Assembly (NCBI GenBank): GCA_963921795.1
Contig: OY997653.1
Coordinates: 28,368,994-28,432,993 of the forward strand
DNA: 64,000 nucleotides
DNA from: Nannobrachium achirus
Lineage: Eukaryota; Chordata; Actinopteri; Myctophiformes; Myctophidae
Direction of reading: 5' to 3'
Shown here: one piece after another, positions 9,640-20,915 of the stretch
Layout: each line of letters opens with the position of its first letter
How positions within the stretch are numbered: position 1 is the stretch's first letter
Translations under genes and position numbers: made by a program
Notes under the pieces: generated by a model
Seen by the model: only the letters and a program-made list of their open reading frames with translations
What the model was told of the DNA's origin: nothing
Databases searched by the model: none

Positions 9640-9915
9640 AGAAATGGTTTGTTGAGATGAATGAGTCAGAACTTGACTGGCCTCCTTCACAGAGCCCTGA
9701 GCTTAACCCCATCAAACATGAATAGAACACTAAATGCGAGACAGGCCTAATCATCCCCGCATGAAATGCCTGACCTCACTAATATTCTTGCAGCTGAATG
9801 GAAGCAAATTGCAGCGGCAATGTTCCAACTATAGTGAAAAGCCTTGCCAGATACTGTAAGTGGAGATGGTGGCAAAGGGCAGACCAACTCCATATCAATG
9901 CCCTTGATTTGCTTC
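9640..9915 (+). pseudogene. Tc1/mariner transposase fragment
   Basis: One frame from 9669 reads ELDWPPSQSPELNPIK, matching the DWPxQSPDLNPIE signature around the third catalytic acid of Tc1-type transposases. A stop follows two codons later. Further on, CCTGACCTCACTAAT, GCTGAATGGAAGCAA and CCAACTCCATATCAATGCCC follow the C-terminal part and 3' end of a widespread fish Tc1 family. Upstream domains (DNA binding, first two catalytic residues) are missing. It is a dead 3' remnant of a plain DNA transposon. Confidence 0.8.
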
Positions 9916-10028
9916 GTCTAGAATTATCTAGAATGTCTTTGTCGCTGTAGCATTACATTTTGCATTCACTGGAACAAAGGGACACTAATTACAAGTCCAC
10001 ATTTATGTGAAGGTATTCGTACCTAAAG

Positions 10029-10465
10029 CAGGGGTCTTCAACAGGGGGTCCTCAGAGTTACTACAGGGGGTCCTCCAAATCTTCCAATCCTTTTTATATT
10101 AACAACTTGAACCCTAGCGTCCATATTCTGAGAACTGTAGCCAAAAATAGCAAATCTACAAGCTCACAACGCCTCGTGCTGCGAGGCGTTGTGAGCTTGT
10201 AGATTTGCTATTTTCGGCAAAGAGCTTTGGTGTAGAGGGGGGAAAAGAACAGACTAAGTACTGAGTAAAAGGTCGAGTTTATTAGGTAATGGGGGCTCAA
10301 GTGGTTAAATATCTGAAAACACAAATTGACATGAATCGAAAATACACTGATGATCGTGCTGTCACGAATCTATATGGAATCTATGAAAAGGTTGTGGGGG
10401 TCCCTGCTTCATCTCTCTCTCAACTAAGGGGTCCTTAATTGGCCTGAAAACATTGAAGACCCCTG
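10029..10465. mobile_element. hAT-type element, CAGGGGTCTTCAA family, with hairpin unit S
   Basis: The inverted ends CAGGGGTCTTCAA / TTGAAGACCCCTG are exact over 13 bp. GGGGGTCC motifs lie next to both ends. A hairpin (10144-10214) and flanks AACCCTAGCGTCC and TTGGTGTAGAGGGG form an inner unit also seen elsewhere (17312, 28262). No target duplication is visible. Confidence 0.75.
10144..10214. repeat. Perfect hairpin, 33-bp arms, 5-nt loop
   Basis: The left arm begins AAAATAGCAAATCTACAAGC and the right arm is its exact reverse complement. Compared with other copies the stem has A in place of G on the left and the matching T on the right, a paired change. Confidence 0.95.
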
Positions 10466-10819
10466 TATGAACGTGTACTGTGCGCTCCTACACACATTTG
10501 TGTAGGTTCGGGAGAGTAAACCAAGTTTATCATATGTGCCCATCACAACACAAGGAAGAGAACAAAAAAGGGTTGAAATGAAGAACTACGCGAAAGGAAG
10601 AAATAAGTGTGCGGGTGAATTGATTTGCTCAATAATTTAATGGATGTGGTGTCCTCATTCACCCAGGGAACCATGCGGGAATAGAAGCAAGTCATTTGAT
10701 ATGGTAAGTGCCAAGCTGCCTGCATTTGATTTAATTTTCCTTTCAGTGACTCCGGTGCCATCGTGGGCCTCTCATCTTCACAGAGAGGTAGGCAGCACTC
10801 ACAGTTTACTGGAGTCCTG

Positions 10820-10841
10820 TGGGGGGGGGGGGGGGGGGGGA
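10820..10841. repeat. (G)n run
   Basis: An uninterrupted guanine run of about 20 bases, likely length-variable. Confidence 0.9.
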
Positions 10842-11078
10842 ATCCGCTGATTACAGCATCAAACACCTCAAAACACAATCTGTTCCAAACAGAGGACAGA
10901 CAGAAAATATTTGCACTCATCAAGAAAGTGATATCACTTTTGAAATATAAGTTTGGGGGAACAGCTTGGGGACAAAGGACATGCGGATGGGGTTTACAGA
11001 GTTGTGTTTAATCCAAACAAAGGTGTATTATTTGCTACACAAATTGCAGATCTTGTGCATGCTTTAGAAAAGCATGTG

Positions 11079-11270
11079 CAGATAGATAGATACCTTTATT
11101 ATCCCATGGGGGAAAATCTGTCTGCCAGAGGCGGCACAGCAAAAAAGTACAAAAAAGTGTACAGCGGCAAAACAAAAAACAAAGCAAAGACGAATAAACA
11201 ATACAGAGCAGTTGTAACGCGGGTAAAAACCTAAAAGAATATATAGTGTCAAGAACAGTCAATGCTACCT
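11079..11270 (-). mobile_element. LINE 3' tail, reversed
   Basis: AGATAGATAGATACCTTTAT, then CCCATGGGGGAAAATCTG, is the reverse of the 3' tail at 8440-8621. Only the untranslated tail is recognised. Confidence 0.75.
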
Positions 11271-11339
11271 AAGTGTCACGTCAGAGAAACCAGGCAAAAA
11301 GTATACTTACAGTAATTACATTGCATTTTTACATTAAAC

Positions 11340-11988
11340 TTAAAGGACAACTCCACCCTAAATCACTTCTAGGCTCATTTTCCTACTTATATTGATCCAA
11401 AATTACTGTCCATGGTTGTCCAGTTTCCATAGCAGAACCCAGCATCTCTCATAGCATAGAGTAGAGCCTATAAGCCTATAGCTTTTACACTATTTGTTGC
11501 GGTCAAAAGTGATTTATTTTTCATGAATGTGTTACTATTTGTCATTACAAACACATCCATGCCTTGGTTGTCCCACACAAGCCACCAAAATCTCATAAAT
11601 CATGTTTTGGGGTGAGCATTCGGTACAACTGCCAATCAAAGTGACTGTACTGGCCAATCACAGGGCATCTTTTCCGGGACTTGGTAAAACACATAAAAGC
11701 ATATCATCTGTTTAGCAGAGTGTGATGGCTTGTGTGGGACAATGATGGCATGGATGTGTTTGTAATGACAACTAGTACCACATTCATGAAACATAAAAAC
11801 ACTTTTGACCACAACAAATAGTGTAAAAGTGATAGGCTCCACTCTATGCTATGAGAGCTGCTGGGTTCTGCTGGGGAAACTGGACAACAGGGGCATTTGT
11901 GCCTAATAGACCCCATGGACAGTCTTTTTGGATCAATATATGTAGGAAAATGAGCCTGGAAGTGATTTAGGGCAGAGTTGTCCTTTAA
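11340..11988. mobile_element. TTAA-flanked fold-back element, 649 bp
   Basis: TTAA at both edges (11340-11343 and 11985-11988). The terminal arms share AAAGGACAACTC, then AAATCACTTC and GATCCAAAA, inverted on the other side. The arms extend over more than 200 bp each, so most of the element can fold back. No transposase frame. Confidence 0.85.
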
Positions 11989-12084
11989 GACCTAATGTGA
12001 TAAACTCTCATCTACTGTAGCTCTTCAGAATTCAGGTTTGTATCAACATAGTGTGGCAAGGACAAAGTACTGTATATTCTCAAC

Positions 12085-12794
12085 CAGTGGTCTGGGGACC
12101 ACCAGTGGTCCATGAGTGGGTTCCTGGTGGTCCCCAGCGAAATGATGGAGAGTTGGTAAAATGGGCCCTTTTACAGTAGATCTTTAACAGTTTTACTGCC
12201 AGATGTTTTATTTATTTATTGGGTCTGGTGCCAGCAAAAAGCGTCTTACCTTTGCGATGTTATAGTAGATAGATAGACGTTTTTATTTTTTTATTTTGCT
12301 CAACATGCACTTTGGCGGAACTGGCAGCAGAGGGCGGCGTCATGCAAGAATTAATGTGAATTTGGCCGTTCTGAGTTGCCATCCATTGAGACCAGTCACT
12401 CGCCACAAAGCCACAGGGCCAGAGAAATCAACAAGGAAGTGAATTGGTCTCTGTTGATGTTAACGCATAATGGATTTTTTAGAGCATCATAGCGGCAGAT
12501 ATGTTCACTGTACACGGCGGCGCGACCCCTCATCAGCTTACGGACATCAACAAGGTAAACGAACTAACGGCCGTATTGGCGAAGAGCGACATTCAGAATT
12601 GGGGCGAACGGTAACGTCCGTAGCAGTAAAACAGTTAACTCTTGAGAGTGTAAAATGAAAGCAAATGGACCCTTATGGGTCTTATCCAACAATAACAAAA
12701 TGTTCTAAGTTTCTGAGAGGCTAAATCTCATCAAATGGTGATCAAACGCCAAATAATTAATGGGCCGTGAAATGAAATAGGTTGAAAAACACTG
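12085..12794. mobile_element. Possible hAT-type element
   Basis: Begins CAGTGGTCTGGGGACCACC and ends GGGCCGTGAAATGAAATAGG then AAAAACACTG, the pattern of worn hAT ends (CAGTGGT.../...CACTG). No target duplication is seen and the interior is not recognised. Confidence 0.35.
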
Positions 12795-13301
12795 TCATAG
12801 AGGGTTATAAAACCACACAATTAAATTACCAATCTAAGTTACTGGTCCAATCCTCTTCGGGGCCCGGTTTTGGGGAAAAAGGTACATCGCTGTGAATCTC
12901 AGTCAGCGGTGTGGCAGGTGGGCCGTGGTGACAGACCTTTGTTAATTTCTGGACTAATGAAGGGCAGAGCGGTGAAGTGGCGAGCTGGGTGCGATTACAC
13001 AGAATATATTATCAATGGGCGTGTTGCAGATTTAAATCACGAGTCACGACCAACCAAATGATCACTTTTCATTACCATGCACACTGCAGCCCAATGGCGT
13101 AACGGTAATTTCAGTGTCGTGGAAAGAAAAACCTCGGGAACGTAAATCAGTGATGAGTTTACAGCACCTCACAGACCGCCAGAGGATCTTGGGAGGAACT
13201 AATACAGTTAATACGACTAACACTGGTCGAATGTGTTCATTCATAGCATCACATGGTTTTCTCTTTCAGTATTCTAAGCAACATGATGCATTTAGGTGAA
13301 G

Positions 13302-13863
13302 CAGGGGTTCCCAAACTTTTTTGTCTCATGGCACCCCGTAAATATTTTTTTTTAATCCGAGGCACCCCTACATTATAATTTTCACTCCCATATTTATAGC
13401 ATATCGTCGTTGTCGGGTGGAAACCTTGTGCGTCCAAAACCGTTTGTTTTGTATTTATCATCTATAAAATGTACTAAACTAGTGAAAACAGTAGATCTAT
13501 AGCACACAACGCCTCGCGATGTGAGGCGTTGTGTGCTTGTAGATCGGCTGTTTTCACTAGATTTGGGCGACAGTCTTGTATGATGAAGCAGGGCCTTGCT
13601 TTACCAAAAGACGTACACTTTTGAAACTTGGAGATACAAGGTTTCTGCCCGACAGTGACAATATTTTAGTGATTATGTTGCGAGGAAAACGTTGAAATAA
13701 TAGCCATTTTGGTTGGAACTGACTGAAAATAACGTTATACTTCAAGTTTAAAATTTTTCAAGTGTCCAAATAAATTCCAAATATTATCAAATTATCTCGC
13801 GGCACCCCTGGACTGCCGTCACGGCACTCCAGGGTGCCCCGTCACCCACTTTGAAAACCCCTG
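13302..13863 (+). mobile_element. Composite hAT-type element carrying a family Q core
   Basis: Ends CAGGGGTTCCCAAAC and TTTGAAAACCCCTG. Flanks AGGTGAAG (13294-13301) and AGGTAAAG (13864-13871) match at 7 of 8. GGCACCCC motifs lie inside both ends. The Q core occupies 13404-13661 between TA dinucleotides, with its hairpin at about 13483-13560. The same composite with the same junctions recurs at 36000, so Q entered once and the whole was then copied. Confidence 0.88.
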
Positions 13864-14381
13864 AGGTAAAGGGCTAGATTCAGATATCAGGGAAAGTGAG
13901 TGCAAAGGTCGTCGGGATTGGGATACGAACATGTGACACACTGTCAGGCTTGCATTGCAGGGTGCCCGGACCGCCACGCCAGCGGCCTAGGCCAAAGGGA
14001 GTTCTGATTTAAACAAATGTTGGGAACTTCTGGTCTATGGGGTTGGTACAGTATGTTTTGAGTACACTAGAATGATGAAAGTCAGAAAGACCGCTCCATT
14101 CATGTGCAGTTTCTGCTCCCTCTTTTGCACTACATGAGCACCTTGAGAAAAGGCTCAATGTTGTCTGGCTAGCTTAGTTTTTGAGGGGAGAAAAACATAC
14201 GGTAGTATCAACAAAAAAAAAAGAAAAACTGAAAAGTCCAGAATGAAATGCTTCACACAAATGCCCATCGTGTAATTTAGACACTTTCAACACATCCCCA
14301 AAAGTCATGAAGCTCACTCACTGCATGAATGAGCATGCTGACTGTTGAGTTCAATTAACTAGAAGAACGTTTCGGTCACTC

Positions 14382-14542
<161 letters not shown>

Positions 14543-14976
14543 TTAGGCAGAAGGGAGGAGGGTTTACTCAAGCAAAAAATGATGGTGGTCAAGCCTTTGC
14601 GAAACAATGAAGCCCTGGAGTGTCATGCACTACCCATGACACCAGAACTGACCCAGAAGCAGATGGCTTCAGTGCTATGCATAATGCATGACACATTGCA
14701 GGAGAGAAAATATAATAAAAAGGAACGCTCAAAAGTGAAAGTGCTTTTGGAGGTGTGCTCTCTGAGAACCCATAACATGCGTCGAATGGATGTTGAGTGC
14801 ATGATGTCAAACGACTGTGGTTTGACATCCACTGTCAAACGATTGTAACGACTACTGTACCAAGATTATATTTTGTGAAATGTTATTGTACAACCTCAGG
14901 TTCCATTAGTCCAAAACATAAGGAGGGTGCATGAAAATGTTTCATGACGATCAATCCAGATGTGTCCAAGGTTACC

Positions 14977-14983
14977 CACACGC

Positions 14984-15054
<71 letters not shown>
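14977..15054. repeat. (CA)n microsatellite
   Basis: A CA run preceded by a few CACGCACACG units. Confidence 0.97.
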
Positions 15055-15055
<1 letters not shown>

Positions 15056-15489
15056 TCGACAACAAAACAACTACTGTACTGTGGCATTTTTCTTGTTCTA
15101 CCTTTCATCATTTTTGCACAGTCTACACAACCTTTTAAAAAGAACGTGACCACCACAAAACAGACAACAGACACGCACCCCTAAGAGAAGAAAATAAAAA
15201 GAGAAACGAAACAAAAAAGGACACAAATAATGTGGTTTTCTCCGGCAGCGAGCAAAAAGCAACAGAAAGCATGTACGGTAAATGGCATCATTCGACAGGG
15301 AGACAACGGAGCCATTATCTTGACAGCCACATTACCCCAGCCAGCAACACCCCTTCCATCAGCACTCTAGCCTCTGACAGGAATAGACCATAATAACAAC
15401 ATGAAGAGAAGTGATCTGCATTATCAGTAGATGCCAAATTACTGTCTATTTGCTGGACACCAACTGGACACCAACATGCAAAATACACA

Positions 15490-15491
<2 letters not shown>

Positions 15492-15522
<31 letters not shown>
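15492..15522. repeat. (CT)n microsatellite
   Basis: A short pure CT run directly after ACACAC. Confidence 0.95.
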
Positions 15523-15524
<2 letters not shown>

Positions 15525-15825
15525 AGAGTGACTGCTTTAATTATACACTTACGCTGTTATTAATCAAAACAGCCATAAAAAGGCTGACAGCCTTACTCTT
15601 GTCCAGAATAAACCAGTTGTCCCCAGACATGATTGACTGTGAGGGGGCCAGGCTCTGAACTACACACTAACTGGCAAACCAGGACCCAATTCTGGGACCG
15701 CGTTTCCAAAGCCAGAGCCAATGGAAGGCAGAACAGAGAGGAAGTGTTGCCAGAGATGTACACGTGCACACACGCACGCACGCACACACAAATGCATGCA
15801 CATCTCCTTATCTCTTTCTCTCTTA

Positions 15826-16069
15826 CCGTCGTTGTCGGGTGGAAACCTTGTATGTCCAAAACCGTTTGTTTTGTATTTATCATTTTTAAAATGATTTAAA
15901 CTAGTGATAACAGCCGATCTACAAGCACACAACGCCTCGCGGTGCGAGGCGTTGTGTGCTTGTAGATCAGCTGTTTTCACTACTTTTGTGCGACGTCCCT
16001 TGTGTGATGAAGCAGTGCTTTACTTTGTGAGAAAATTGGAGATACGAGGTTTCGGCCCGACAGTGGCGA
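15826..16069 (+). mobile_element. Family Q miniature element with TA target duplication, copy Q5
   Basis: Outer ends are CCGTCGTTGTCGGGTGG and CCCGACAGTGGCGA, inverted to one another, with TA at 15824-15825 and 16070-16071. The two halves are unlike each other except at the ends and are joined by a hairpin at about 15903-15980 with loop-side GCCTCGCGGTGCGAGGC. There is no reading frame of note. The TA target suggests a Tc1/mariner-type mobiliser (inference). Confidence 0.8.
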
Positions 16070-16199
16070 TATAGCATGTAACAGACAGCATTGTTACAGA
16101 TCCATATGGTTACATTCTTACTCTCCCTGAGTTTCATTTGCACTATGGATTTGACTGTGTAAGGGTAGAAAATCATGGAGAGTAACATCTGGGTTTTTA

Positions 16200-16836
16200 A
16201 AAGCCAGATTCAAGAGCCCGCTTCTGGACCTGACAGCTTGACAGAGTGGCGCTCACAAAGTGGGGTGCATTTGGCCCTCAGATAAAGATAGCTGAGAAAT
16301 GATTTGATTCTCCCCCCTCACTCACCACCTCCAGCTGGATATACAAAGTGTCTAAGACCCGGCGGAAAATTGGATTCTGTTGTTGTTGTTGTCTCTCTCT
16401 GGAATGAACAGACGCACATCAGATAACATGGGAGGCTGGCGGGTAGAAATGATTGTTGTTTATGCATAACAGGCCTCTTTCAAACAGCTACAATGGAGGA
16501 GATACGTACGGTCCTTGACCCAGTTAATTAAAAAAGAAAAAACTCTGGGTGTTACAAACAATAGTCCCTTTGAAGTTACGTACAACAGGCCTATTCATGT
16601 TCACATGCTTAACGCGGCTCTTTCTCTCGACAGTTTTCAATTTAGCTGACCAAGGAATGTGCACAGCATCTCAAACATGCCGGTACAGTCCCGCTGTGTG
16701 CATGCTACTGCACCGCAACTGGTGTGGTTAACCACTAAACCACCTAAACCCTGTATGCTTAGTTCAAATCCGTGAACAAATCCGTTGTTATTTTTGTGGA
16801 CTTGGAATCTCGACACTAAATCTCTTCTCCACAAAG
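16200..16836. other. Unassigned intergenic sequence
   Basis: No gene or repeat recognised, apart from a short GTT trinucleotide run near 16379-16391. Confidence 0.4.
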
Positions 16837-16840
16837 AGGC

Positions 16841-16985
16841 GATCTACTGTTTAAGCTCACACAACGCGTCAAAACACGCTGTGAGCTTGTACATTTGCTG
16901 TCTTCGGCAAATGTTCCCGCCAGAATAGGGATGCTATAGGGTTAAACCCTAGTATAGGGATAGGGTTTGTTGGGATAGTTGACTG
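16841..16985. repeat. Degenerate shared-stem hairpin with S-type flank
   Basis: GATCTACTGTTTAAGCTCAC ... GTGAGCTTGTACATTTGCTG forms an imperfect hairpin (16841-16905). It is followed by CTTCGGCAAATG and TTCCCGCCAGAATAGGGA, then a short palindrome TAGGGTTAAACCCTA. Confidence 0.6.
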
Positions 16986-17290
16986 TAGTGATGGGCAATC
17001 CCGTTCATTTCAGTGAACGAATCATTTCGTTCACGTTCACGCTAATGATCCGTTCAAAAGTTCACGTTCACCATTCATAGCGTGATCGTCCCGTGAAAAA
17101 CACTATCGCGGGAGCGTTTTTGTCAGCCCGCCATCGCGTCCTGTGTGCCGGAGGCTGTTAGGGGGAGGGGGCGGGGGCGTGAACGAAAGTGTGAACGACA
17201 CATTTCAGGGATTTGAACAAATCGTTCACGAGTCTTGCTAATGATTCGATTCTTATGAACGAATCACTCATGAACGACTGGGGGCCCCTG
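16986..17290 (+). mobile_element. hAT-like element with GTTCACGTTCAC repeats
   Basis: Starts TAGTGATGGGCAATCCCG, resembling the TAGTGATGGGCA ends of a known vertebrate hAT-like family. It has repeated GTTCACG / CGTGAAC motifs and AACGAATCACTC near the right end. The right boundary is uncertain. Confidence 0.6.
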
Positions 17291-17311
17291 GGCTCTATCC
17301 TTGGCCCACCT

Positions 17312-17412
17312 CCTTTTGCCCCTCTACACCAAATGTATTCACCGAATGTTCACCTATTTTTTGCCTATCATGACATGCCCAAAATAGGGACGCTAGGGTT
17401 CAAGTGGTTAAA
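17312..17412. repeat. S-type unit without the hairpin
   Basis: CCCCTCTACACCAAATG on the left and GGGACGCTAGGGTTCAAGTG on the right match the sequences that flank the hairpin at 10144-10214 (in reverse). Here the central part is ordinary sequence with no palindrome. Confidence 0.5.
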
Positions 17413-18684
17413 TGCGACACCTGATGTACAGTAATATTTCTTCCTCTACTTGGTACGGAATAAGAACACGAACAGCACAATACGCTGAAGACGCCAAACT
17501 TCAAAGTAATCCTGACCTAGAATAACCACACACTGCGAGCAAACCTTATATTCAAACCTATTTGAATATAATGGGGTTACGAGCAACGAAGCTTTGTTTC
17601 ACATGGCAGAGCCATAGGCTTTCTGAGCATGAGGAAACGAGTTGAACGCTGCGTCCAGGGTGACAGGACTGGGGCTTTACCGCAGATGGATTGCCCTGTG
17701 ACAGACAACGGCCCGGCCCATCCACCTCTCTTTCCCGGAGATAAATAATCGGCGGGGGGCAGCGAGCAGAGACAGCGCCAGGAGGGATGGAGTCTCCCCG
17801 TGAGCCGCTACTCAAAAAGCGCCGCCATTTATCAGTGTCACGGCAGACAACCCATGTTAGACAAACACGCGGGCGTTCCCACATACAGCATCAACGCGTA
17901 CGCCCCATGCGCTCTCGCCTCGTTTGAATGCAAGGACACACAGGTAGGTGTGCGTGCGCGCGTGTATGAGTGCGCGCACATACAGTACACACGCCGTTCT
18001 GTACAAAAAACAAGATGAAGAGCGTCGAAGAATATCCTTTGCTCACACACAAATTCTATTCATAGTCGTGCACATGCATATTGTGTACGGCAAATGTGCC
18101 CTTATAATTTGAAAACAACATGTTACTGCGCTACAAAGACGGATGGGCATACTCCTACGGTACGTGAGCAAATTGCAGTCTCTTGCTGCAACACCGAAAC
18201 AAGGCTTTTATTCCCCTATGTACAGTCACAGATGCATGGAATCAACATATATACATACTATATATAGCGTCCTACGGTGTGAGCTTGCATTATGATTATT
18301 TCTCCCACACGCTCCCTCCTCCCACGTTCATTGAAATGTATATCCACTGATTCGCGAATAAATTCACATGTAAATCCCGGTGTCCCGGTGTGCATGCGTG
18401 TGTGACCTCTTCCCGTGTGCTGCTGCGCGTGTGGCCCCTCGATGACGGAAGCCCTCTTTGCTCAAACGGCTGTGACAGCTCAATCCTGTGTGACTTGCTC
18501 CTTGTCTTTGTCTCTGTACGTTTCCCCCGACTGGCCACAGGGCTGACAGCTCCACAACAGCAACAAAAAGCCCCCTGCAACCCAACTCTGTCACCGCAAA
18601 ACACATCACCCACACTCCTGCCTCTCTCTGGCTGACACCAGCAAACAGCGAGAGGGAGAAGGAGATTGACAGACAGGTACAGTA
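17413..18684. other. Intergenic sequence, no gene identified
   Basis: Several open frames of 70-110 codons occur on both strands, but none shows a recognisable domain or exon structure. Local AT and ACGC dinucleotide patches only. Confidence 0.4.
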
Positions 18685-18709
18685 ATGGGGGGGGGGGGGG
18701 GGGGGGGCT
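18685..18709. repeat. (G)n run
   Basis: A guanine run of about 25 bases. In reverse it encodes a proline run, which inflates an unlikely open frame. Confidence 0.9.
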
Positions 18710-18769
18710 GGTGGTGAGGGTGAAATATTGAAACCCTCAGGACCGAGTGCACATGAGGTGATGGGACAT

Positions 18770-18875
18770 TCCTGTCGAATGCACTCCCTAACCACTTCAT
18801 GGATGCTTCCACTGTCCCATCCTTCAAAACCCATCGTCAAAACACACCTCTTTAGACTTTCTTTCCCCGCGAACC
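18770..18875 (+). pseudogene. LINE ORF2 C-terminal remnant
   Basis: One frame gives KPIVKTHLFRLSF, and a neighbouring frame supplies PSFKTH, together resembling the FKSxLKTHLFxLAF end of L2/CR1-like reverse transcriptases. The frames are broken, so this is a short decayed fragment. A GTTTTATTGCGACCGTC repeat begins shortly after. Confidence 0.45.
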
Positions 18876-18925
18876 CCCACCCATGCCATGTCGACTCAGC
18901 CTTCCAGTGTTTCATTACAGGTTTT

Positions 18926-19345
18926 ATTGCGACCGTCAGATCGCAAGTTACTATGAAAAGCTCCACCGGCTGTCTGTCTGTCCGTCCGTCTGTCTGTCCA
19001 TCACGTCACACTTTTGCCCCTACTCTTATCTCTGGCACCTTTGGCCCTATCGATGCCAAACTTTGCACACACACTTCTTGGATGGCAAATCATAACCTCC
19101 GTCCCTGATTTCTCACATGGCCCTCTTCTAGAGGACGATTTTTGCAAAACACATTTTTGGACACTGCTCCTACAGATTTTGGCCTAAAATTACGCAAAAC
19201 GCTACACAGTATCTCTAAAGTCATGTCATCAACATGGATCTGTCCCATTTCCCATATTCCCTCCTGATTGGCTACGATTGCCGAAGTTTGTGTATGCGAC
19301 CTGATGGTCGCTTATCTCCCGATTTGGGAGTCTTACTGGTTTCAT
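18926..19345 (+). mobile_element. Family X repeat, copy 1
   Basis: Begins TTATTGCGACCGTCAG with TCTGTCTGTC tracts and ends GATGGTCGCTTATCTCCCG then GGGAGTCTTACTGGT. Conserved inside: ACACTTTTGCCC, TGCCAAACTTTGCACACAC, CACATTTTTGGACACTGCTC. Copies at 42149 and (reverse) 53308 show the same ends. The inverted GCGACC / GGTCGC ends suggest a miniature DNA element of unknown superfamily. Confidence 0.7.
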
Positions 19346-19353
19346 TATGGGTT

Positions 19354-19823
19354 TTAAAGGACAACTTTGTTTTTTTACAACAAGGGTTCATATTTTAGAT
19401 TGTAATTAGAGAAAAGAAAAAGTGAGTGTTAACATGTTTTCATTTGCTTCGTTCTATTGTTTTATCGCGTTTACCATGCTAAAATGTGGGGGCATGCGTA
19501 CGCCATGGGGGCATGCGTACAAGTGGCTAAATATCTATTTTTAGACACAATAAGCCAGCAGTTTCTTTGTTGCTATTTACAGTAACACTTCTAGCCCCCA
19601 TAAGTCACATCCAACAATGAAAGGTTGCATGGTATCTTGGGAATGGGCCTATTCTGTGTAAAATTACATATTTAACCACTTGTATGCATGCCCCCAACTA
19701 CTGAAATAAGAATCTCTAAAACAACAGAAGTAAATGAAATAATTTTAACACTCATCTTTTATATTCTTTAATTACAATCTAAAATATGAACCCTTGTTGT
19801 AAAAAACTAAAGTTGTCCTTTAA
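19354..19823. mobile_element. TTAA-flanked fold-back element, family Z, copy Z1
   Basis: TTAA at 19354-19357 and 19820-19823. Terminal AAAGGACAACTTTG and, further in, ACAACAAGGGTTCATATT are inverted on the other side, as are GGGGCATGCGTACAAGTGG and its counterpart. Most of the 470 bp folds into one long hairpin. This copy lacks the AGATCTACAAGC hairpin. It sits immediately after family X. Confidence 0.88.
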
Positions 19824-20141
19824 GTCACTTGTGGTTATGCTCAGGTTTTTGGGGGGCTTATGATTTAGTTCCACTTTAGTTAAGGTTGGGCACTGTTACA
19901 GTGATTAGGATGAGGCATGGTTACTTTGGTTGTAGTTTGGGTAAGGGTTTGAGTGAGACTTTAGTTTCATGTCAACGTGGTCTGCATTAATTTAATACAT
20001 ACAGTACTGTATGCAAGAAAACAAAGCTACTGTACAATAATAATCCAGGCTGAATTCCCTGCCAGAGAGCGATATCTGCAGAGCTTCAATGAACAGTCAC
20101 TTCAAGACCAGGGAGTCAGCTGTGAACAGTCCCAGGACTGC

Positions 20142-20174
20142 CACTCCCACAGGGGACTCTACACAAGACGCACT
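20142..20174 (+). repeat. 33-bp direct repeat flanking V1, left
   Basis: CACTCCCACAGGGGACTC ... AAGACGCACT abuts the left end of V1. A copy with three or four differences abuts the right end at 20586-20618. Confidence 0.8.
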
Positions 20175-20585
20175 CAGGGGCGTCAATTGGGTATGGCAGG
20201 GGTATGCAGTTGCCATAACCTGGGTCTAGGGGGGAAATAAAAGTGCAAATAAAAAAAATGCAAAATTTTACAAAATGGTCTACAACTCATTCAGTGCCAA
20301 TGACGTCTCTTGACGTCTTCAGCTAGTTCAGCTGCACAGGTGCACTGCATTATTGTTAATTGTGGCACGTTTACTAACATGCTAAGTTTATAGCTGCATT
20401 TGAACAACTGTTCCAGGCTGCCATAACCAGCCCAAGAAACCATAAAAATGGGGGGAAATAAAATGTACTTAAAATAAATGTGTCATGCCTGTTGCTAAGG
20501 TATGGCAACAAGACTGGTGTCTTGCACACGCGCCTTCACCTGTCATGTTGCCATACCTTAGCTTTTTTCTGAACTGACGCCACTG
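20175..20585 (+). mobile_element. hAT-type element, family V, copy V1
   Basis: Ends CAGGGGCGTCAATTGGG and CTGAACTGACGCCACTG. The first 11 bp equal those of family P. Near the left end GGTATGGCA is followed by TTGCCATA. Near the right end GCTAAGGTATGGCAAC (20499 on) and GTTGCCATACCTTAGC form a hairpin. Instead of an 8-bp duplication the element is bordered by 33-bp direct repeats. Confidence 0.8.
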
Positions 20586-20618
20586 CACTCCCATATGGGA
20601 CTCTACATAAGACGCACT
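20586..20618 (+). repeat. 33-bp direct repeat flanking V1, right
   Basis: The right partner of 20142-20174, reading CACTCCCATATGGGACTC ... AAGACGCACT. Confidence 0.8.
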
Positions 20619-20915
20619 GCTCCAGCATCACGGTGGACATGCAAGAGCACTGTGTGACAATAGTCCCGTGGGACTTTAGAATGCCTGGGAGGATAACAGA
20701 GCTCCTTAAAACAGATGTGTGTCACAACTGCCAGGAGAGTGAAGACAAACGAGAGAGCGAAGTGAAGAGACAGTGATGGAACGGAGGAAGAACTCACAAA
20801 AAAAGCGCACACCGCGACAAACCTACTGTACATTCACCTCCAGTAATGTGCAACCCAGAGCTAAGCTTTGATTGGACGATGAGGGAGAAGGCAGCCACAG
20901 TGACAATGTTACAGT

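Noticed and set aside
18364-18966. 200-codon minus-strand frame
   Set aside because: It crosses a G run (giving a proline stretch) and the opposite strand of a LINE remnant. No recognisable protein features.
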